Counted from the first letter of the stretch, positions 1-9,760 are shown. The stretch: 64,000 nucleotides of DNA from an uncultured Thalassolituus sp. (GCA_913061435.1 CAJXUK010000008.1:32375-96374), one strand, 5' to 3'. Made by a program: numbers and translations. The notes: generated from the letters alone by a model not told the origin.

Positions 1-692
1 GCCAAGAGGGTTTTTGCTTCGCTGTCGATTGAATGCTGATCAACAAAATAACGTTTGCAATTATGATGCTCGGCGATGGCATCACACAAAATTTTGGGTA
101 AATTCCAAGACTTGGCAATATAGTAGCCCACTACGGCGTGGTTGGTTTTAAGTAACGTGTTTTCAACATCAATGATACGCTCTGGGCTGTCTTGATAGGA
201 TTTCTCAACAACATCTAAGTAATGCTCAAAGCGGTTCATTAATAACGGGACACCGGCGTTATGAAATAAACCGAGTAGATAAGCCAAATCAGGCTTTTGG
301 TAACCGACTTGTTGTGCAACATTGGTTGCGATCATGGCAATATCGTTGGCTGTATCCCAAAATCGATTCATGTAAGTGATGGTTTCATCCGACATCTCAC
401 TTTTAATGGATACGCCATTAATAATGTTGATGACGCTGTCGAGACCAATTAACGAAACCGCTTGAGATACCGAGGTGATTTTATTGGTTAGGCCATAAAA
501 TGGCGAGTTAACCACTTTTAACATGGTGCCAGTTAAACCGACATCACGGCGAATCAGTTTAGCGATTTGATCCAAGTCTGGATTGGGCATGATTTGCTCA
601 ATCTGCAGATCGACCAGTATTTGAGGCTGGGGTGGGATCTTAATACCATGAAGAACATTTTCAATTTGTTCAGATGTTAGCGCCTCTGCCAT
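1..692 (-). CDS. HDOD domain signalling protein (3' end beyond window)
   Basis: The reading frame is open from an ATG at 692 to the left edge, so about 230 codons of the N-terminal part are visible. The ORF track omits it because no stop lies inside the window. The translation starts MAEALTSEQIENVL and contains a helical HDOD-type core, including an NPDLDQIAKLIRRDVGLTGTMLKVVNSPFYG stretch of the usual HDOD pattern (shown here as recognised, family level). The HD metal pair reads HN in LFHNAG, as is common in HDOD proteins, which usually lack HD phosphodiesterase activity. HDOD proteins act in bacterial signalling. The gene lies 76 bases downstream of the imelysin-like gene on the same strand and may share its transcript. 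The specific role is unknown. Confidence 0.8.
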   Translation of the reverse strand, partial: MAEALTSEQIENVLHGIKIPPQPQILVDLQIEQIMPNPDLDQIAKLIRRDVGLTGTMLKVVNSPFYGLTNKITSVSQAVSLIGLDSVINIINGVSIKSEMSDETITYMNRFWDTANDIAMIATNVAQQVGYQKPDLAYLLGLFHNAGVPLLMNRFEHYLDVVEKSYQDSPERIIDVENTLLKTNHAVVGYYIAKSWNLPKILCDAIAEHHNCKRYFVDQHSIDSEAKTLL

Positions 693-768
693 GATGAATT
701 TCCTGAGTGCTGTTATTAAATCAACTTAAATTATTCTCTTAGTTTAGTCGATAATTATCACTATAGAA

Positions 769-2019
769 TTAATCTAAGTCAGGTAATGTGACTGCGAGTG
801 ATGTAGCTGCTCGCCGTAAGCTTGATAGCAATCCTATAATATCTTGTTTGCATTGATTGACGGTGGAAATTTCTGTGGTCATTTTGTTAATACAGCTCTG
901 ACTTTTTTGCAGGCCAGCTAAAAATTCACCAGCAACCTGATCGTTAGCTTGTTGCATTAAAAAATACAGGCTAGCTTCTTGTTGCTCAGTGTCTTTTGGC
1001 ACAAACCATTGTTCAATGCCTAACAGTAAAGCCGCTAGATCAGCTTGGCTGGTTTGGCTAAATTCAGAACTGGTGAGCGCAAAACGTTTATTCAAAATTT
1101 CTACACTGATTAATTTTTGTGCAGCAATAAAAGCCGCTTGCAGTGTGTTTTCGGCACGACTTTGTTGTACTAATTGTGCGTAATAACCGCTACTGGGTTC
1201 CCAGCGCCGCTGTATTCGATGTAAATCTTTTAATAACAACTCGGTAATAAGCTGAGTGTATTGGCGTCTACGGTTATGATTTTGCGGTTCTGATGGCAGA
1301 GCGTTCGGGGTTAAAGCATCAGAATACACATCATAATCTGCGTGTTCGGCGTCATTAATAGGTATTGGAGCGGTATTTTCTTGTGGATAGAAATCATAAA
1401 CAGTTCGCTGACCTTCATTACCCCACAGCATGAACTCTAACGCGTGAAAGCCTAAGCTAGCATTGGAACGATCGGTAAAGCCATGTTGAGAGCGTAAACT
1501 TGTTTCATCAATAGTTAGGGTTAAGTCGTTGACAATGCCACTAAATGGATAGTTTTGGATATAATCAATATAACCCCCTTCGATAGGCCAACTGTCGAGT
1601 TGGCTCAGTAAGTCTTGATAACTGATGCCTTGCTTATGCCAATCCGGTGGATCTTGCAGAGGAAGGTAGGAAAAAATGAGGCTAGTTAAAAAAGCATCGT
1701 AAGCTATTCTCCAAGCTTGTTGGGTTTCTGCTTGGTTTAGTGGCGTTGGGTGGTGCATAAATGAAGCCAGCTTGCTATCGAGTATTTGCGCTGCTTGGTC
1801 AGCATTCGACAAGCGGGTGTATGCAATAATGCCTACCTGGGCGGCAAAAGCCTGACTATCAAGGGTTGTTTTTATTTTTTCTTGAGCAGCTACGGTTTTT
1901 TGCTCTGGACTGCAGCCACTCATGAGTATTAAGCTGCTAGCAAAGCCCAGTAATAAAGCAACGCGAGTGGCTAGTGTTGATATGCAATACAACATGCAGC
2001 GTAAGCTACAACGCAACAT
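769..2019 (-). CDS. Imelysin-family (M75) lipoprotein
   Basis: This 416-residue protein has a long hydrophobic leader ending in a lipobox (LMSGC, Cys about 36), so it is probably a periplasm-facing lipoprotein. The motif GFHALEFMLWG matches the GxHxxE signature of imelysin/IrpA proteins, which are tied to iron uptake in other bacteria although their reaction is unclear. The start at 2019 is supported by AAGGAG six bases upstream on the minus strand. That site overlaps the end of the HAD phosphatase gene, only 11 bases away, so the two are probably co-transcribed. It is one of three imelysin-like genes in the window. The other two sit in a canonical cluster at 52-58 kb, while this one is isolated beside housekeeping genes. 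Family assignment is firm; the ligand is unknown. Confidence 0.85.
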   Translation of the reverse strand: MLRCSLRCMLYCISTLATRVALLLGFASSLILMSGCSPEQKTVAAQEKIKTTLDSQAFAAQVGIIAYTRLSNADQAAQILDSKLASFMHHPTPLNQAETQQAWRIAYDAFLTSLIFSYLPLQDPPDWHKQGISYQDLLSQLDSWPIEGGYIDYIQNYPFSGIVNDLTLTIDETSLRSQHGFTDRSNASLGFHALEFMLWGNEGQRTVYDFYPQENTAPIPINDAEHADYDVYSDALTPNALPSEPQNHNRRRQYTQLITELLLKDLHRIQRRWEPSSGYYAQLVQQSRAENTLQAAFIAAQKLISVEILNKRFALTSSEFSQTSQADLAALLLGIEQWFVPKDTEQQEASLYFLMQQANDQVAGEFLAGLQKSQSCINKMTTEISTVNQCKQDIIGLLSSLRRAATSLAVTLPDLD

Positions 2020-2030
2020 AAGTGGCTCCT

Positions 2031-2699
2031 TTATTTTCTCGCATCATCTAATAAGCTAATAATGGGCCAGCCATTGCGTTTTGCTGTATCGGTTAACACT
2101 TCATCGGCATCAACCGCAACAGGGTTATCGACAATGTTAAGCAGTGGTAGGTCGTTGTGGGAATCACTGTAAAAATAGGCACCCTCTAACGAAATCTTCT
2201 TTTCTTCTAACCACATATTTAAGCGCGTTACTTTACCTTGATGAAAGCTTGGTATGCCTGATATGCGACCACTGTATTGGCCATTGATCAGTTCTGGTTC
2301 TGGTGCAATCAGCTCATCAAAACCCAGTAAGGTTGCAATGGGGCGGGTAATAAACGCGTTGGTTGCGGTGATGATTAATAAATCATCACCCGCAGCACGA
2401 TGTTGAGCAATTAAATCTCGTGATTTTTGGGTAATTAGCGGTTTGATGCGATCTTCAATAAACTCTTCACGTAAAGCCAGCATAGTGTTAATTGGGTTTT
2501 CGGTCAGTGGTTTTAGCACAAAATCTAAATACTCAAAAATATCTAAGCTGCCAGCTTTATATTGTTCATAAAAATAGTCATTTTGCTGTTGGTAGTAATC
2601 TGGATTAACCACTTTTTTATCAACTAAGAACTGCCCCCAGGCATGATCACTGTCACCGGATAAAAGAGTATGGTCTAGATCAAAAATCGCCAATGCCAC
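2031..2699 (-). CDS. HAD-IB family phosphatase (SerB-like)
   Basis: The protein shows all four HAD motifs: FDLDHTLLSGD (nucleophile Asp), TATNAF, a Lys in QGKVTRL, and SDSHNDLPLL. This fits subfamily IB, which contains SerB-like and related small-molecule phosphatases. The track start at 2738 adds a low-complexity MILILMLILRI head. I prefer the GTG at 2699, which has a GAGG site nine bases upstream and gives a 222-residue protein beginning V/MALAIFDLDHT, as usual for the family. In Pseudomonas a gene of this type sits beside rppH and ptsP, and the same order is seen here with rppH divergent. The substrate cannot be read from the sequence. Confidence 0.85.
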   Translation of the reverse strand: MALAIFDLDHTLLSGDSDHAWGQFLVDKKVVNPDYYQQQNDYFYEQYKAGSLDIFEYLDFVLKPLTENPINTMLALREEFIEDRIKPLITQKSRDLIAQHRAAGDDLLIITATNAFITRPIATLLGFDELIAPEPELINGQYSGRISGIPSFHQGKVTRLNMWLEEKKISLEGAYFYSDSHNDLPLLNIVDNPVAVDADEVLTDTAKRNGWPIISLLDDARK

Positions 2700-2908
2700 T
2701 GTGTGAATCCTCAAAATCAACATCAAAATTAATATCAAAAGCTATTCTAATAGTTAGTGCGCTGGCTGTCGTTAATTTAATGCAGAGTGTGTGATAACGG
2801 TTGAGATATGATCAGCGGATAGCTAAATAGCGACCATATAAAGGTATTACTTGACCTTTGGCGCAAAATACGCAAATTTGGGGCATTAGATATTTTCAGG
2901 ATTGCATT

Positions 2909-3403
2909 GTGATTGATGAGGACGGCTACCGTCCCAATGTAGGTATCATCCTTTGTAATAAACAAGGTGATGTCCTTTGGGCGCGGAGAATTGGTCAAGA
3001 TGCCTGGCAATTTCCTCAGGGAGGGATTAAAGATTATGAATCTCCTGAAGACGCACTTTACCGTGAACTGGCTGAAGAAGTTGGTTTAACACGTAAAGAT
3101 GTTGAGGTGTTGGGTAGTACACGAGGTTGGTTGCGTTATCGTTTGCCAAGGCGAATGATTAGATACAACAGTAAACCAGTGTGCGTTGGCCAAAAACAAA
3201 AATGGTACTTGCTGCAGCTGCTTAGCGACGACGAGCAGATAAACGTGAGCACAACCCCTAAACCAGAATTTGATGGCTGGCGCTGGGTCAGTTATTGGTT
3301 TCCTTTAGGGCAAGTTGTTGCTTTTAAACGTGATGTTTATCGGCGAGCATTAAAAGAATTATCCCCTAAGATTGTGCGTTTACAGCGCCAAGCAGAACCT
3401 TAG
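2909..3403 (+). CDS. rppH: RNA pyrophosphohydrolase (Nudix)
   Basis: RppH removes pyrophosphate from the 5' end of mRNA and so triggers RNase E decay. The Nudix box is intact: [23 protein letters not shown]. The flanking RppH signatures [36 protein letters not shown] and [11 protein letters not shown] are all present. The track start at 2858 is a TTG that adds residues not found in the family. The GTG at 2909 has CAGGA upstream and gives [12 protein letters not shown], matching the [12 protein letters not shown] start of the E. coli enzyme. Length is then 164 residues (176 in E. coli). ptsP follows 47 bases later on the same strand, a widely conserved pairing. Confidence 0.95.
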   Translation: MIDEDGYRPNVGIILCNKQGDVLWARRIGQDAWQFPQGGIKDYESPEDALYRELAEEVGLTRKDVEVLGSTRGWLRYRLPRRMIRYNSKPVCVGQKQKWYLLQLLSDDEQINVSTTPKPEFDGWRWVSYWFPLGQVVAFKRDVYRRALKELSPKIVRLQRQAEP

Positions 3404-3450
3404 AGAACGCGATTGAATCAGACCTAATATAAAGAGCGGTAACAAAAGAG

Positions 3451-5727
3451 ATGTTGGATACACTCAGAAGTATTGTGCAAGAAGTAAGCGCAGCAAGCGA
3501 TTTAAGTGCAGCTCTTAAAGTCGTGGTAACGCGTATACGCAATGCTATGCATTCTGAAGTCAGTTCTGTTTATCTTTATGATGCCGATGCTAAGCGTTAT
3601 GTATTAATGGCCACCAAGGGTTTGAATCAAAACGCAGTTGGGCAAGTCAGTTTAGGCTCTTCTGAAGGTTTGGTTGGTTTGGTCGGGTCGCGTGAAGAGC
3701 TGGTTAATATAGAAGACGCACCGGCTCATCCACGTTATGTGTATTTGGCCGAAACCGGAGAAGAAAAGTATCATGCTTTTTTAGGTGTGCCGATCATTCA
3801 TCACCGGCGTTTAATGGGCGTACTTGTTGTTCAGCAGCAAGAGCGTCGTAAATTTGATGAAAGCGAAGAAGCCTTTTTAGTCACCATGTCAGCTCAACTT
3901 GCTGGGGTAATTGCTCACGCAGAGGCCACCGGTAATATTGCCGCCGCGGCAACTGCGACGGCTACCTCTAAAGAAGCTCGTTTTTTAGGTGCACCGGGTT
4001 CGCCAGGTGTGGGTATTGGTCAGGCCGTGGTTATTTATCCTGCGGCAGATCTTGCTAGTGTGCCGGATAAATTAGCCGAAGACATTGAAGCCGAAATAGA
4101 GCGTTTTGAAACTGCGCTGATAAAAGTACGACGTGACATTCGTTCCGTTGGTCAAAAACTCTCTGCCGATTTACGCCCCGAAGAAATGGCCTTGTTTGAT
4201 GTTTATCTAAACATGCTCGATGACCGTGCCTTGGGTGCTGAGGTTATCACTAAGATACGCTTGGGCGCTTGGGCACCCGGTGCATTGCGGCAAGTGGTGC
4301 AGCAGTATATCGGTCACTTTGAACAAATGGATGATGCTTATCTGCGCGAACGGGCTGCTGATATTCGTGATTTGGGCGTGCGTATTTTGGCTTACTTGCA
4401 AGAAACCGAAGAGTTGGGCCAAGTAACGCGTTATCACGATAATACCATTTTGGTGAGCCAAGAGCTGACGCCGGCCATGTTAGGCGAGGTGCCAATTGAT
4501 AAATTGCGCGGTTTGGTGTCTGTACAGGGTTCGTCTAACTCTCATGTTGCAATTTTAGCTCGGGCTATGGGCATTCCTACGGTTATGGGTGTGGTTGATG
4601 TACCTTATGCTCAATTAGATGGCTTAGAGCTGATTGTTGATGGTTATCGCGGAAAGATCTACTCGCAGCCGTCTGATCAGTTGCGTGAAGAATATGAAAA
4701 TATTTATCAAGAAGAGTTAATTCTTAATCAAGATCTAGAATGCTTGCGTGATGAGCCGGCGATTACAATCGATGGCTATCGATTGCCTCTGTGGGTAAAT
4801 ACTGGGTTGATTACTGATGCCTTGCGCAGTCGTGAGCGAGGTGCTGAAGGCGTGGGTTTGTACCGCACAGAAGTGCCTTTTATGATGAAAGATCGTTTTC
4901 CTAGTGAAACCGAGCAACAAGAAATATATCGCCAACAGTTAGCTACTTTTGCCCCTAATCCAGTGACTATGCGCACCTTGGACATTGGTGGCGACAAGGC
5001 CCTGCCTTATTTTCCGATACAAGAAGAAAATCCGTTTTTAGGTTGGCGTGGCATTCGCGTGACATTAGATCACCCTGAGTTATTTTTGTTGCAAATTAAA
5101 GCCATGTTAAAAGCCAGTGTTGGCTTAAACAACTTGCGCATTATGTTGCCTATGGTAAGCAGTGTGAGCGAAGTCGACGAGGCTTTACATCTTATTTATC
5201 GGGCCCATGCAGAAACCGAAGAAGAGGGCATTGTGGTCAATATGCCGGAAGTCGGAGTGATGATCGAGGTACCTGCTGCGGTTTATCAAATCGTCGATTT
5301 AGGCCAGAGAGTCGACTTTTTATCGGTGGGCAGTAACGATTTAACCCAGTATTTATTAGCTGTTGATCGTAACAACCCAAGAGTTGCAGATCTTTATAAC
5401 TCGTTCCATCCGGCAGTGTTAACGGCTTTGTATAAAATTGCTCAAGACGCTAAAGCGATAAACAAACCCATTAGCATATGTGGCGAGTTTGCGGGTAACC
5501 CAGCAGGTGCAGTTTTGCTAATGGCTATGGGGTATGAAATGTTGTCGATGAATGCCGCGAATTTGCCTAAAGTAAAGTCGGTTATCCGAGGCGTTAGTTT
5601 AGAGTGGGCGCAAAAACTGTTGGCAGAGGTCATGCAGTTAGAAAATGCGCATGTGATTGCGGCTACTGTAGAGCTAGCTTTAGAGAAAATAGGGCTGGGC
5701 CGCATGATGGGCCCAGGGCGCAGTTAA
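3451..5727 (+). CDS. ptsP: PTS-Ntr enzyme I, phosphoenolpyruvate-protein phosphotransferase
   Basis: This is EI of the nitrogen PTS, a regulatory phosphorelay (PtsP to NPr to EIIANtr) rather than a sugar transporter. The 758 residues hold an N-terminal GAF domain (about 1-165), then the EI N-terminal and PEP-utiliser domains, then the C-terminal PEP-binding barrel. The phosphorylated His lies in GSSNSHVAILARAMGIPT. The barrel shows GVGLYRTEVPFM, LSVGSNDLTQYLLAVDR and the active Cys in ISICGEFAGNP. The start ATG follows AAAAGAG. It is downstream of rppH and overlaps the 3' end of the convergent NRDE gene by four bases. No NPr or EIIANtr gene is in the window. Confidence 0.95.
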   Translation: MLDTLRSIVQEVSAASDLSAALKVVVTRIRNAMHSEVSSVYLYDADAKRYVLMATKGLNQNAVGQVSLGSSEGLVGLVGSREELVNIEDAPAHPRYVYLAETGEEKYHAFLGVPIIHHRRLMGVLVVQQQERRKFDESEEAFLVTMSAQLAGVIAHAEATGNIAAAATATATSKEARFLGAPGSPGVGIGQAVVIYPAADLASVPDKLAEDIEAEIERFETALIKVRRDIRSVGQKLSADLRPEEMALFDVYLNMLDDRALGAEVITKIRLGAWAPGALRQVVQQYIGHFEQMDDAYLRERAADIRDLGVRILAYLQETEELGQVTRYHDNTILVSQELTPAMLGEVPIDKLRGLVSVQGSSNSHVAILARAMGIPTVMGVVDVPYAQLDGLELIVDGYRGKIYSQPSDQLREEYENIYQEELILNQDLECLRDEPAITIDGYRLPLWVNTGLITDALRSRERGAEGVGLYRTEVPFMMKDRFPSETEQQEIYRQQLATFAPNPVTMRTLDIGGDKALPYFPIQEENPFLGWRGIRVTLDHPELFLLQIKAMLKASVGLNNLRIMLPMVSSVSEVDEALHLIYRAHAETEEEGIVVNMPEVGVMIEVPAAVYQIVDLGQRVDFLSVGSNDLTQYLLAVDRNNPRVADLYNSFHPAVLTALYKIAQDAKAINKPISICGEFAGNPAGAVLLMAMGYEMLSMNAANLPKVKSVIRGVSLEWAQKLLAEVMQLENAHVIAATVELALEKIGLGRMMGPGRS

Positions 5728-6482
5728 AGTATAAATTTGTTGTGGCTGGCTTCTTGGCCATCTTCTTGCCAGGTAATTTCTTCAATCTTGATCTCAGCAG
5801 TCCCCATGATTAAGCCTGTACTGCAGCGGGTACCGTAATGTGGGGTGATGATCTTTTCACACGACAGCATGCGCTCCATTATCAAACCAATGCCGGTCTC
5901 CGGTAATTCATTATCCTTGGCAATATCGGTAGATGACAGTAACCCAGCTAGAGTAGGTTGTTGATGCTTAGGTGTTTGCAACCATGTCGCTAAGGTGTGT
6001 TTAGCGCTCTTTAATTTTGGCCAAGGTGAATCCAGCAAAGCATTACTTAAACCATATAACCCAGGTTTGAGTATGCGTGGTGGCTCGCCAGAGCGATTAG
6101 AGTAGTATGCCAAATGCTGTGTGTCTGCCACGATGAGATTGTAGCCATCAAATTCTTGGGCCTTGGTTTCTAGTTCCTTCAAGTAAGCTAAAGGAGCTTG
6201 CTGGCTGGTTAAAAAATCTACAACTAAATGGCCACGTGAGCTGGGGTTTTCTGGCGCTTTAATGGTTAAATCACGATGATTGGTCAACGCGGCAAAGCGA
6301 CCGTTGTGGTGAATTCCTAACCAGCTTCCTCCTTTACTAACATCTTGGCCGGCAAATACTCCTAGGTGAGTTTGCCATTGCTGTAGCGGGCGCGTAGGGC
6401 GCTTGAAAAATTCATCGCGGTTGGCGGTTAATATTAAGCGTTGCTCGGCGTCTGGTTGCCATTGAAAGGTGATTAAGCACAT
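5724..6482 (-). CDS. NRDE family protein (TANGO2-like)
   Basis: The 252-residue protein opens MCLITFQWQPDAEQRLILTANRDEFFKRPTRPLQQW, the diagnostic start of the NRDE family, with a Cys at position 2 and the NRDE motif about residue 22. A conserved SWLG segment follows (GGSWLGIHHNGRFAALTN). A Cys2 of this kind resembles an N-terminal nucleophile, and human TANGO2 belongs to the family, but no bacterial activity is established to my knowledge. Its stop overlaps ptsP convergently by four bases. No strong ribosome-binding site is visible before the ATG. The function is unknown beyond the family name. Confidence 0.85.
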   Translation of the reverse strand: MCLITFQWQPDAEQRLILTANRDEFFKRPTRPLQQWQTHLGVFAGQDVSKGGSWLGIHHNGRFAALTNHRDLTIKAPENPSSRGHLVVDFLTSQQAPLAYLKELETKAQEFDGYNLIVADTQHLAYYSNRSGEPPRILKPGLYGLSNALLDSPWPKLKSAKHTLATWLQTPKHQQPTLAGLLSSTDIAKDNELPETGIGLIMERMLSCEKIITPHYGTRCSTGLIMGTAEIKIEEITWQEDGQEASHNKFIL

Positions 6483-6640
6483 AGCGGTTGGCTCACTCAG
6501 TGGTTAATAAATAGAGTCGTTAAAAATAAAATAAACACAGCAGTTTAGCGCTTGATCGTTCATAATGTGCGATTTAATTTTTTTGCGCCATTTTAACAAT
6601 GGCTTTTTTGATTAATATTTTGCTTAGTTGGGTTAGAACT

Positions 6641-7426
6641 ATGACTTTTTTGGTATATCTCCTTGTCGGCTCGGTCGCAGGTTTGTTAGCCGGCTTGTTT
6701 GGCATAGGCGGCGGCTTAGTGATTGTACCTGTGCTGGTGATCACCTTTGGTTTAATGGGTATTAGCGAGAATGTGTTAACGCATATGGCACTGGCCACGT
6801 CGTTAACTACGATTATTTTCACCTCGCTCAGCTCAGTAAAAGAGCATCATAATCATGGTGCGGTAGATTGGTTGTTAGTGCGTTGGATTGGTTCTGGTAT
6901 TGTTGTCGGTACGGCGATAGGCGTGTGGATATTGGCCGGTGTGGCAGGAGAGCATTTGCAAATAGCTATTGGTATATTTGCCTTGGTAATGGCGGCAAAA
7001 ATGGCATTTGATCTTAACCCTTCACCTAATCGCCAAGCTCCTGGCTCCACAGGTTTATTGGCTTCTGGTGGATTAATTGGTTTTGGTTCAGCTTGGTTTG
7101 GTATTGGTGGGGGGTCTTTTACAGTCCCATTTTTAACCTGGGTCAACGTACCGATGAAACGGGCGGTAGCAACCGCTGCGGCTTGTGGTTTACCCATTGC
7201 TTTAACCGGCTCGGTCAGTAACATTATCACTGGCTGGCAGCATGTGGATTTACCGCAATGGACAAGCGGTTTTGTGTATTGGCCCGCAGTTGTAGGAATT
7301 GCCTTAACCAGCGTGCCATTTGCCAAAGTCGGTGCTAAGTTAGCTCATAAATTAGATGCAAAGTTACTGAAGCGCGGTTTTGCTTTGTTGTTGCTCATTG
7401 TTGGTTTGAAATTTTTGTTTTCGTAA
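6641..7426 (+). CDS. TauE/SafE family sulfite/organosulfur anion exporter-like permease
   Basis: This is a highly hydrophobic inner-membrane protein with about eight membrane segments. It shows the two internal glycine-rich repeats of the TauE/SafE (DUF81) family: LAGLFGIGGGLVIVPVL near the N-terminus and GSAWFGIGGGSFTVPFLTW in the second half. Family members export sulfite or sulfonate-type anions, but substrates differ and none is shown here. The track starts at 6599; I prefer the ATG at 6641 (MTFLVYLLVGSVAG), which puts the first repeat at the usual distance from the N-terminus. Neither start has a good ribosome-binding site, so this stays open. lgt follows 54 bases downstream. Confidence 0.85.
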   Translation: MTFLVYLLVGSVAGLLAGLFGIGGGLVIVPVLVITFGLMGISENVLTHMALATSLTTIIFTSLSSVKEHHNHGAVDWLLVRWIGSGIVVGTAIGVWILAGVAGEHLQIAIGIFALVMAAKMAFDLNPSPNRQAPGSTGLLASGGLIGFGSAWFGIGGGSFTVPFLTWVNVPMKRAVATAAACGLPIALTGSVSNIITGWQHVDLPQWTSGFVYWPAVVGIALTSVPFAKVGAKLAHKLDAKLLKRGFALLLLIVGLKFLFS

Positions 7427-7480
7427 TGTGCATTGAACCTAGTACAAGCATTAGTCGATATTAAAATAAGGAAAATATAG

Positions 7481-8290
7481 ATGTTAACGTATCCCAATAT
7501 TGATCCGGTGGCCTTGTCCATTGGCCCGTTAGAAATTCATTGGTATGGGCTGATGTACCTCATTGGTTTTGCTGCCGCTATGTTATTGGCCAATTATCGG
7601 GCTAGCCAGCCGGGTTCTAATTGGAATAAAGATCAAGTAAGTGATCTTATTTTTTATGGCGCAATGGGGGTTATTTTAGGCGGTCGCGCTGGGTATGTTT
7701 TATTTTATAATTTTGATCAATTTTTAGATAATCCTATTTGGCTATTCCAAATTTGGACCGGTGGTATGTCGTTTCATGGTGGGTTGTTGGGTGTCTTATT
7801 AGCTCTTTGGTTCTTTGGCCGTAAGTACAAAAAAGGGTTTTTTGAAGTCGCCGACTTTACTGCACCGATTGTGCCTATTGGCTTAATGACCGGGCGTATT
7901 GGTAATTTTATTGGTGGTGAGCTCTGGGGACGCGTGACTGATAGCCCTTTAGGCATGGTCTTTCCTGGGGCAGGCCCTGATCCACGACATCCTTCACAAT
8001 TATACCAAGCGGCTTTAGAAGGCTTGGCGTTGTTCATTGTTGTGTGGTGGTTTTCCAGCCGTCCTCGTCCACAAAAAGCGGTGGGTGCGGTGTTTATGAT
8101 TGGTTATGGTTGTTTCCGTTTTATTGTCGAATTTTTCCGCCAGCCAGATTCACACATCGGTTTTGATTTATTTGGTTGGATGAGCCGTGGCCAGTTATTG
8201 TCTGTGCCCATGGTGCTATTTGGTATCGCTTTATTGTGGTGGGCCTACAAGCAACAAGATCAAGTGTCGCCAGCTATCAGCAAAAAATAA
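7481..8290 (+). CDS. lgt: Prolipoprotein diacylglyceryl transferase
   Basis: Lgt moves diacylglycerol from phosphatidylglycerol onto the lipobox Cys of prelipoproteins in the inner membrane. The 269-residue protein has the expected multiple membrane segments, the HGG active region ([11 protein letters not shown]), the Lgt signature and the C-terminal [16 protein letters not shown]. The signature reads [14 protein letters not shown] where most proteins have GRIGNFINGELWGR. The essential first Asn is kept but the second Asn is Gly. AAGGA precedes the ATG. thyA begins 13 bases after the stop, the common lgt-thyA operon. Substrates nearby include the lipoproteins described in this window. Confidence 0.95.
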   Translation: MLTYPNIDPVALSIGPLEIHWYGLMYLIGFAAAMLLANYRASQPGSNWNKDQVSDLIFYGAMGVILGGRAGYVLFYNFDQFLDNPIWLFQIWTGGMSFHGGLLGVLLALWFFGRKYKKGFFEVADFTAPIVPIGLMTGRIGNFIGGELWGRVTDSPLGMVFPGAGPDPRHPSQLYQAALEGLALFIVVWWFSSRPRPQKAVGAVFMIGYGCFRFIVEFFRQPDSHIGFDLFGWMSRGQLLSVPMVLFGIALLWWAYKQQDQVSPAISKK

Positions 8291-8303
8291 AGAGGTTTAT
8301 CAA

Positions 8304-9155
8304 ATGAAGCAGTATTTAGCGTTGTGCCAACGCATTGTTGATGAAGGTCATTGGGTAGAAAATGAGCGTACCGGTATTCGTTGCTTAACGGTGATTAATG
8401 CTGATTTAGAATACGATGTCGCCAATAATCAATTTCCCTTAATTACGACCCGTAAAAGCTTTTATAAAGCGGCTATTGCCGAGCTTTTGGGGTATTTACG
8501 TGGTTACAACAGTGCGGCGCAGTTTCGTGATATTGGTTGTAACACATGGAATGCCAATGCCAACGAAAACCAAGCTTGGCTGAATAACCCGCACCGCAAA
8601 GGTGAGGATGACATGGGCCGAGTTTACGGTGTGCAAGGTCGTTCTTGGATGCGCCCAGATGGCACGCAATTAGACCAACTTAAAAAAGTCATCGATAACC
8701 TAAGCAAAGGCATTGATGACCGCAGTGAGATTGTCACTTTTTACAATCCGGGCGAATTTGAAATGGGTTGCTTGCGCCCGTGTATGCATACTCATACCTT
8801 TTCGCTGTTAGGTGATACCTTGTACTTAACCAGTTATCAGCGTTCGTGCGATGTGCCTTTGGGCTTGAACTTTAATCAGGTGCAGGTATTTACTTTGTTG
8901 GCGCTGGTGGCGCAAATTACCGGCCATAAAGCAGGCAAGGCGTACCATAAAATCGTCAATGCCCATATTTATGAAAACCAGCTGGAATTGATGCGTGATG
9001 TGCAATTAAAGCGTGAGCCTTTTCCGTCACCTCAGTTGCAGATAAACCCTAAGATCAAATCTTTGGATGATATTGAACAGTGGGTTACCAGAGATGATTT
9101 TGAAGTGATCGGCTATCAATGCCATGATGCGATCAATTACCCATTTGCAGTTTAG
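8304..9155 (+). CDS. thyA: Thymidylate synthase
   Basis: ThyA methylates dUMP to dTMP using methylenetetrahydrofolate, which becomes dihydrofolate. The track start at 8187 runs back into lgt. The ATG at 8304 follows AGAGG and gives [17 protein letters not shown], a normal ThyA start, with 283 residues. The catalytic Cys is in [15 protein letters not shown], and the dUMP-binding segment is [16 protein letters not shown]. The RPCM active site and the 283-residue length match the longer Vibrio-type ThyA rather than the 264-residue PCH type of E. coli. folA follows 67 bases later and recycles the dihydrofolate. Confidence 0.95.
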   Translation: MKQYLALCQRIVDEGHWVENERTGIRCLTVINADLEYDVANNQFPLITTRKSFYKAAIAELLGYLRGYNSAAQFRDIGCNTWNANANENQAWLNNPHRKGEDDMGRVYGVQGRSWMRPDGTQLDQLKKVIDNLSKGIDDRSEIVTFYNPGEFEMGCLRPCMHTHTFSLLGDTLYLTSYQRSCDVPLGLNFNQVQVFTLLALVAQITGHKAGKAYHKIVNAHIYENQLELMRDVQLKREPFPSPQLQINPKIKSLDDIEQWVTRDDFEVIGYQCHDAINYPFAV

Positions 9156-9222
9156 TTGATGCATTAGTCATTGCTTGTTGAACAAAGCAGTAAGCAAAAA
9201 AACAAGATTGGAAGAAGTAGAT

Positions 9223-9759
9223 ATGAAGCGTGCTTTAATTGTCGCGATGGCAAACAACCAAACCATCGGTATAGATAATAGCTTGCCTTGGCATTTGCCA
9301 AAAGATTTGCAGTATTTTAAAAAAGTTACCATGGCTAAGCCGATTATTATGGGGCGTAAAACGTTTGAATCGATTGGTCGTCCCTTACCTGGGCGCACGA
9401 ATATTGTGATTACTCGCCAAAGTGATTACACAGCCGACGGTATTGTTGTGGTGAACAGCTTGCAGCAAGCACTCGATAAAGCAGAAGACATCAGTTTTGT
9501 TGCGGGCCACGAAGAAGTCATGGTGATTGGCGGTGCCGAGATTTATCAGCAAGCTCTGTTACAAGCAGATCGCTTATACATTACGCATGTTCACAGTGAT
9601 GTCGATGGTGATGCTTTCTTTCCTGATATTAATTGGAATGATTGGCAAGAATTTGAGCGTGAAGACCATTTCGCCGACGATTCACTTGAGCAGGCTAAAA
9701 ATAACCCCAAAGCGAATCCTTTCGACTACAGCTTTGTGGTTTATGACCGTATTAATTAG
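9223..9759 (+). CDS. folA: Dihydrofolate reductase
   Basis: FolA reduces dihydrofolate to tetrahydrofolate with NADPH. The ATG at 9223 gives MKRALIVAMANNQTIGIDNSLPWHLPKDLQYFKKVT, the standard DHFR N-terminus; the track start at 9175 adds an unsupported head. The NADPH loop IIMGRKTFESIGRPLPGRTNIVIT and the VIGGAEIYQQAL segment are intact. At 178 residues it is slightly longer than E. coli FolA (159), mainly through an insert near the C-terminus (FADDSLEQAKNNPKANPFD). It follows thyA and ends one base before the convergent plsC gene. Confidence 0.95.
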   Translation: MKRALIVAMANNQTIGIDNSLPWHLPKDLQYFKKVTMAKPIIMGRKTFESIGRPLPGRTNIVITRQSDYTADGIVVVNSLQQALDKAEDISFVAGHEEVMVIGGAEIYQQALLQADRLYITHVHSDVDGDAFFPDINWNDWQEFEREDHFADDSLEQAKNNPKANPFDYSFVVYDRIN

Positions 9760-9760
9760 C

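Noticed and set aside
6853-7326. 157-residue minus-strand ORF
   Set aside because: Antisense to the TauE/SafE permease; Pro/Ala-rich translation of its membrane segments.
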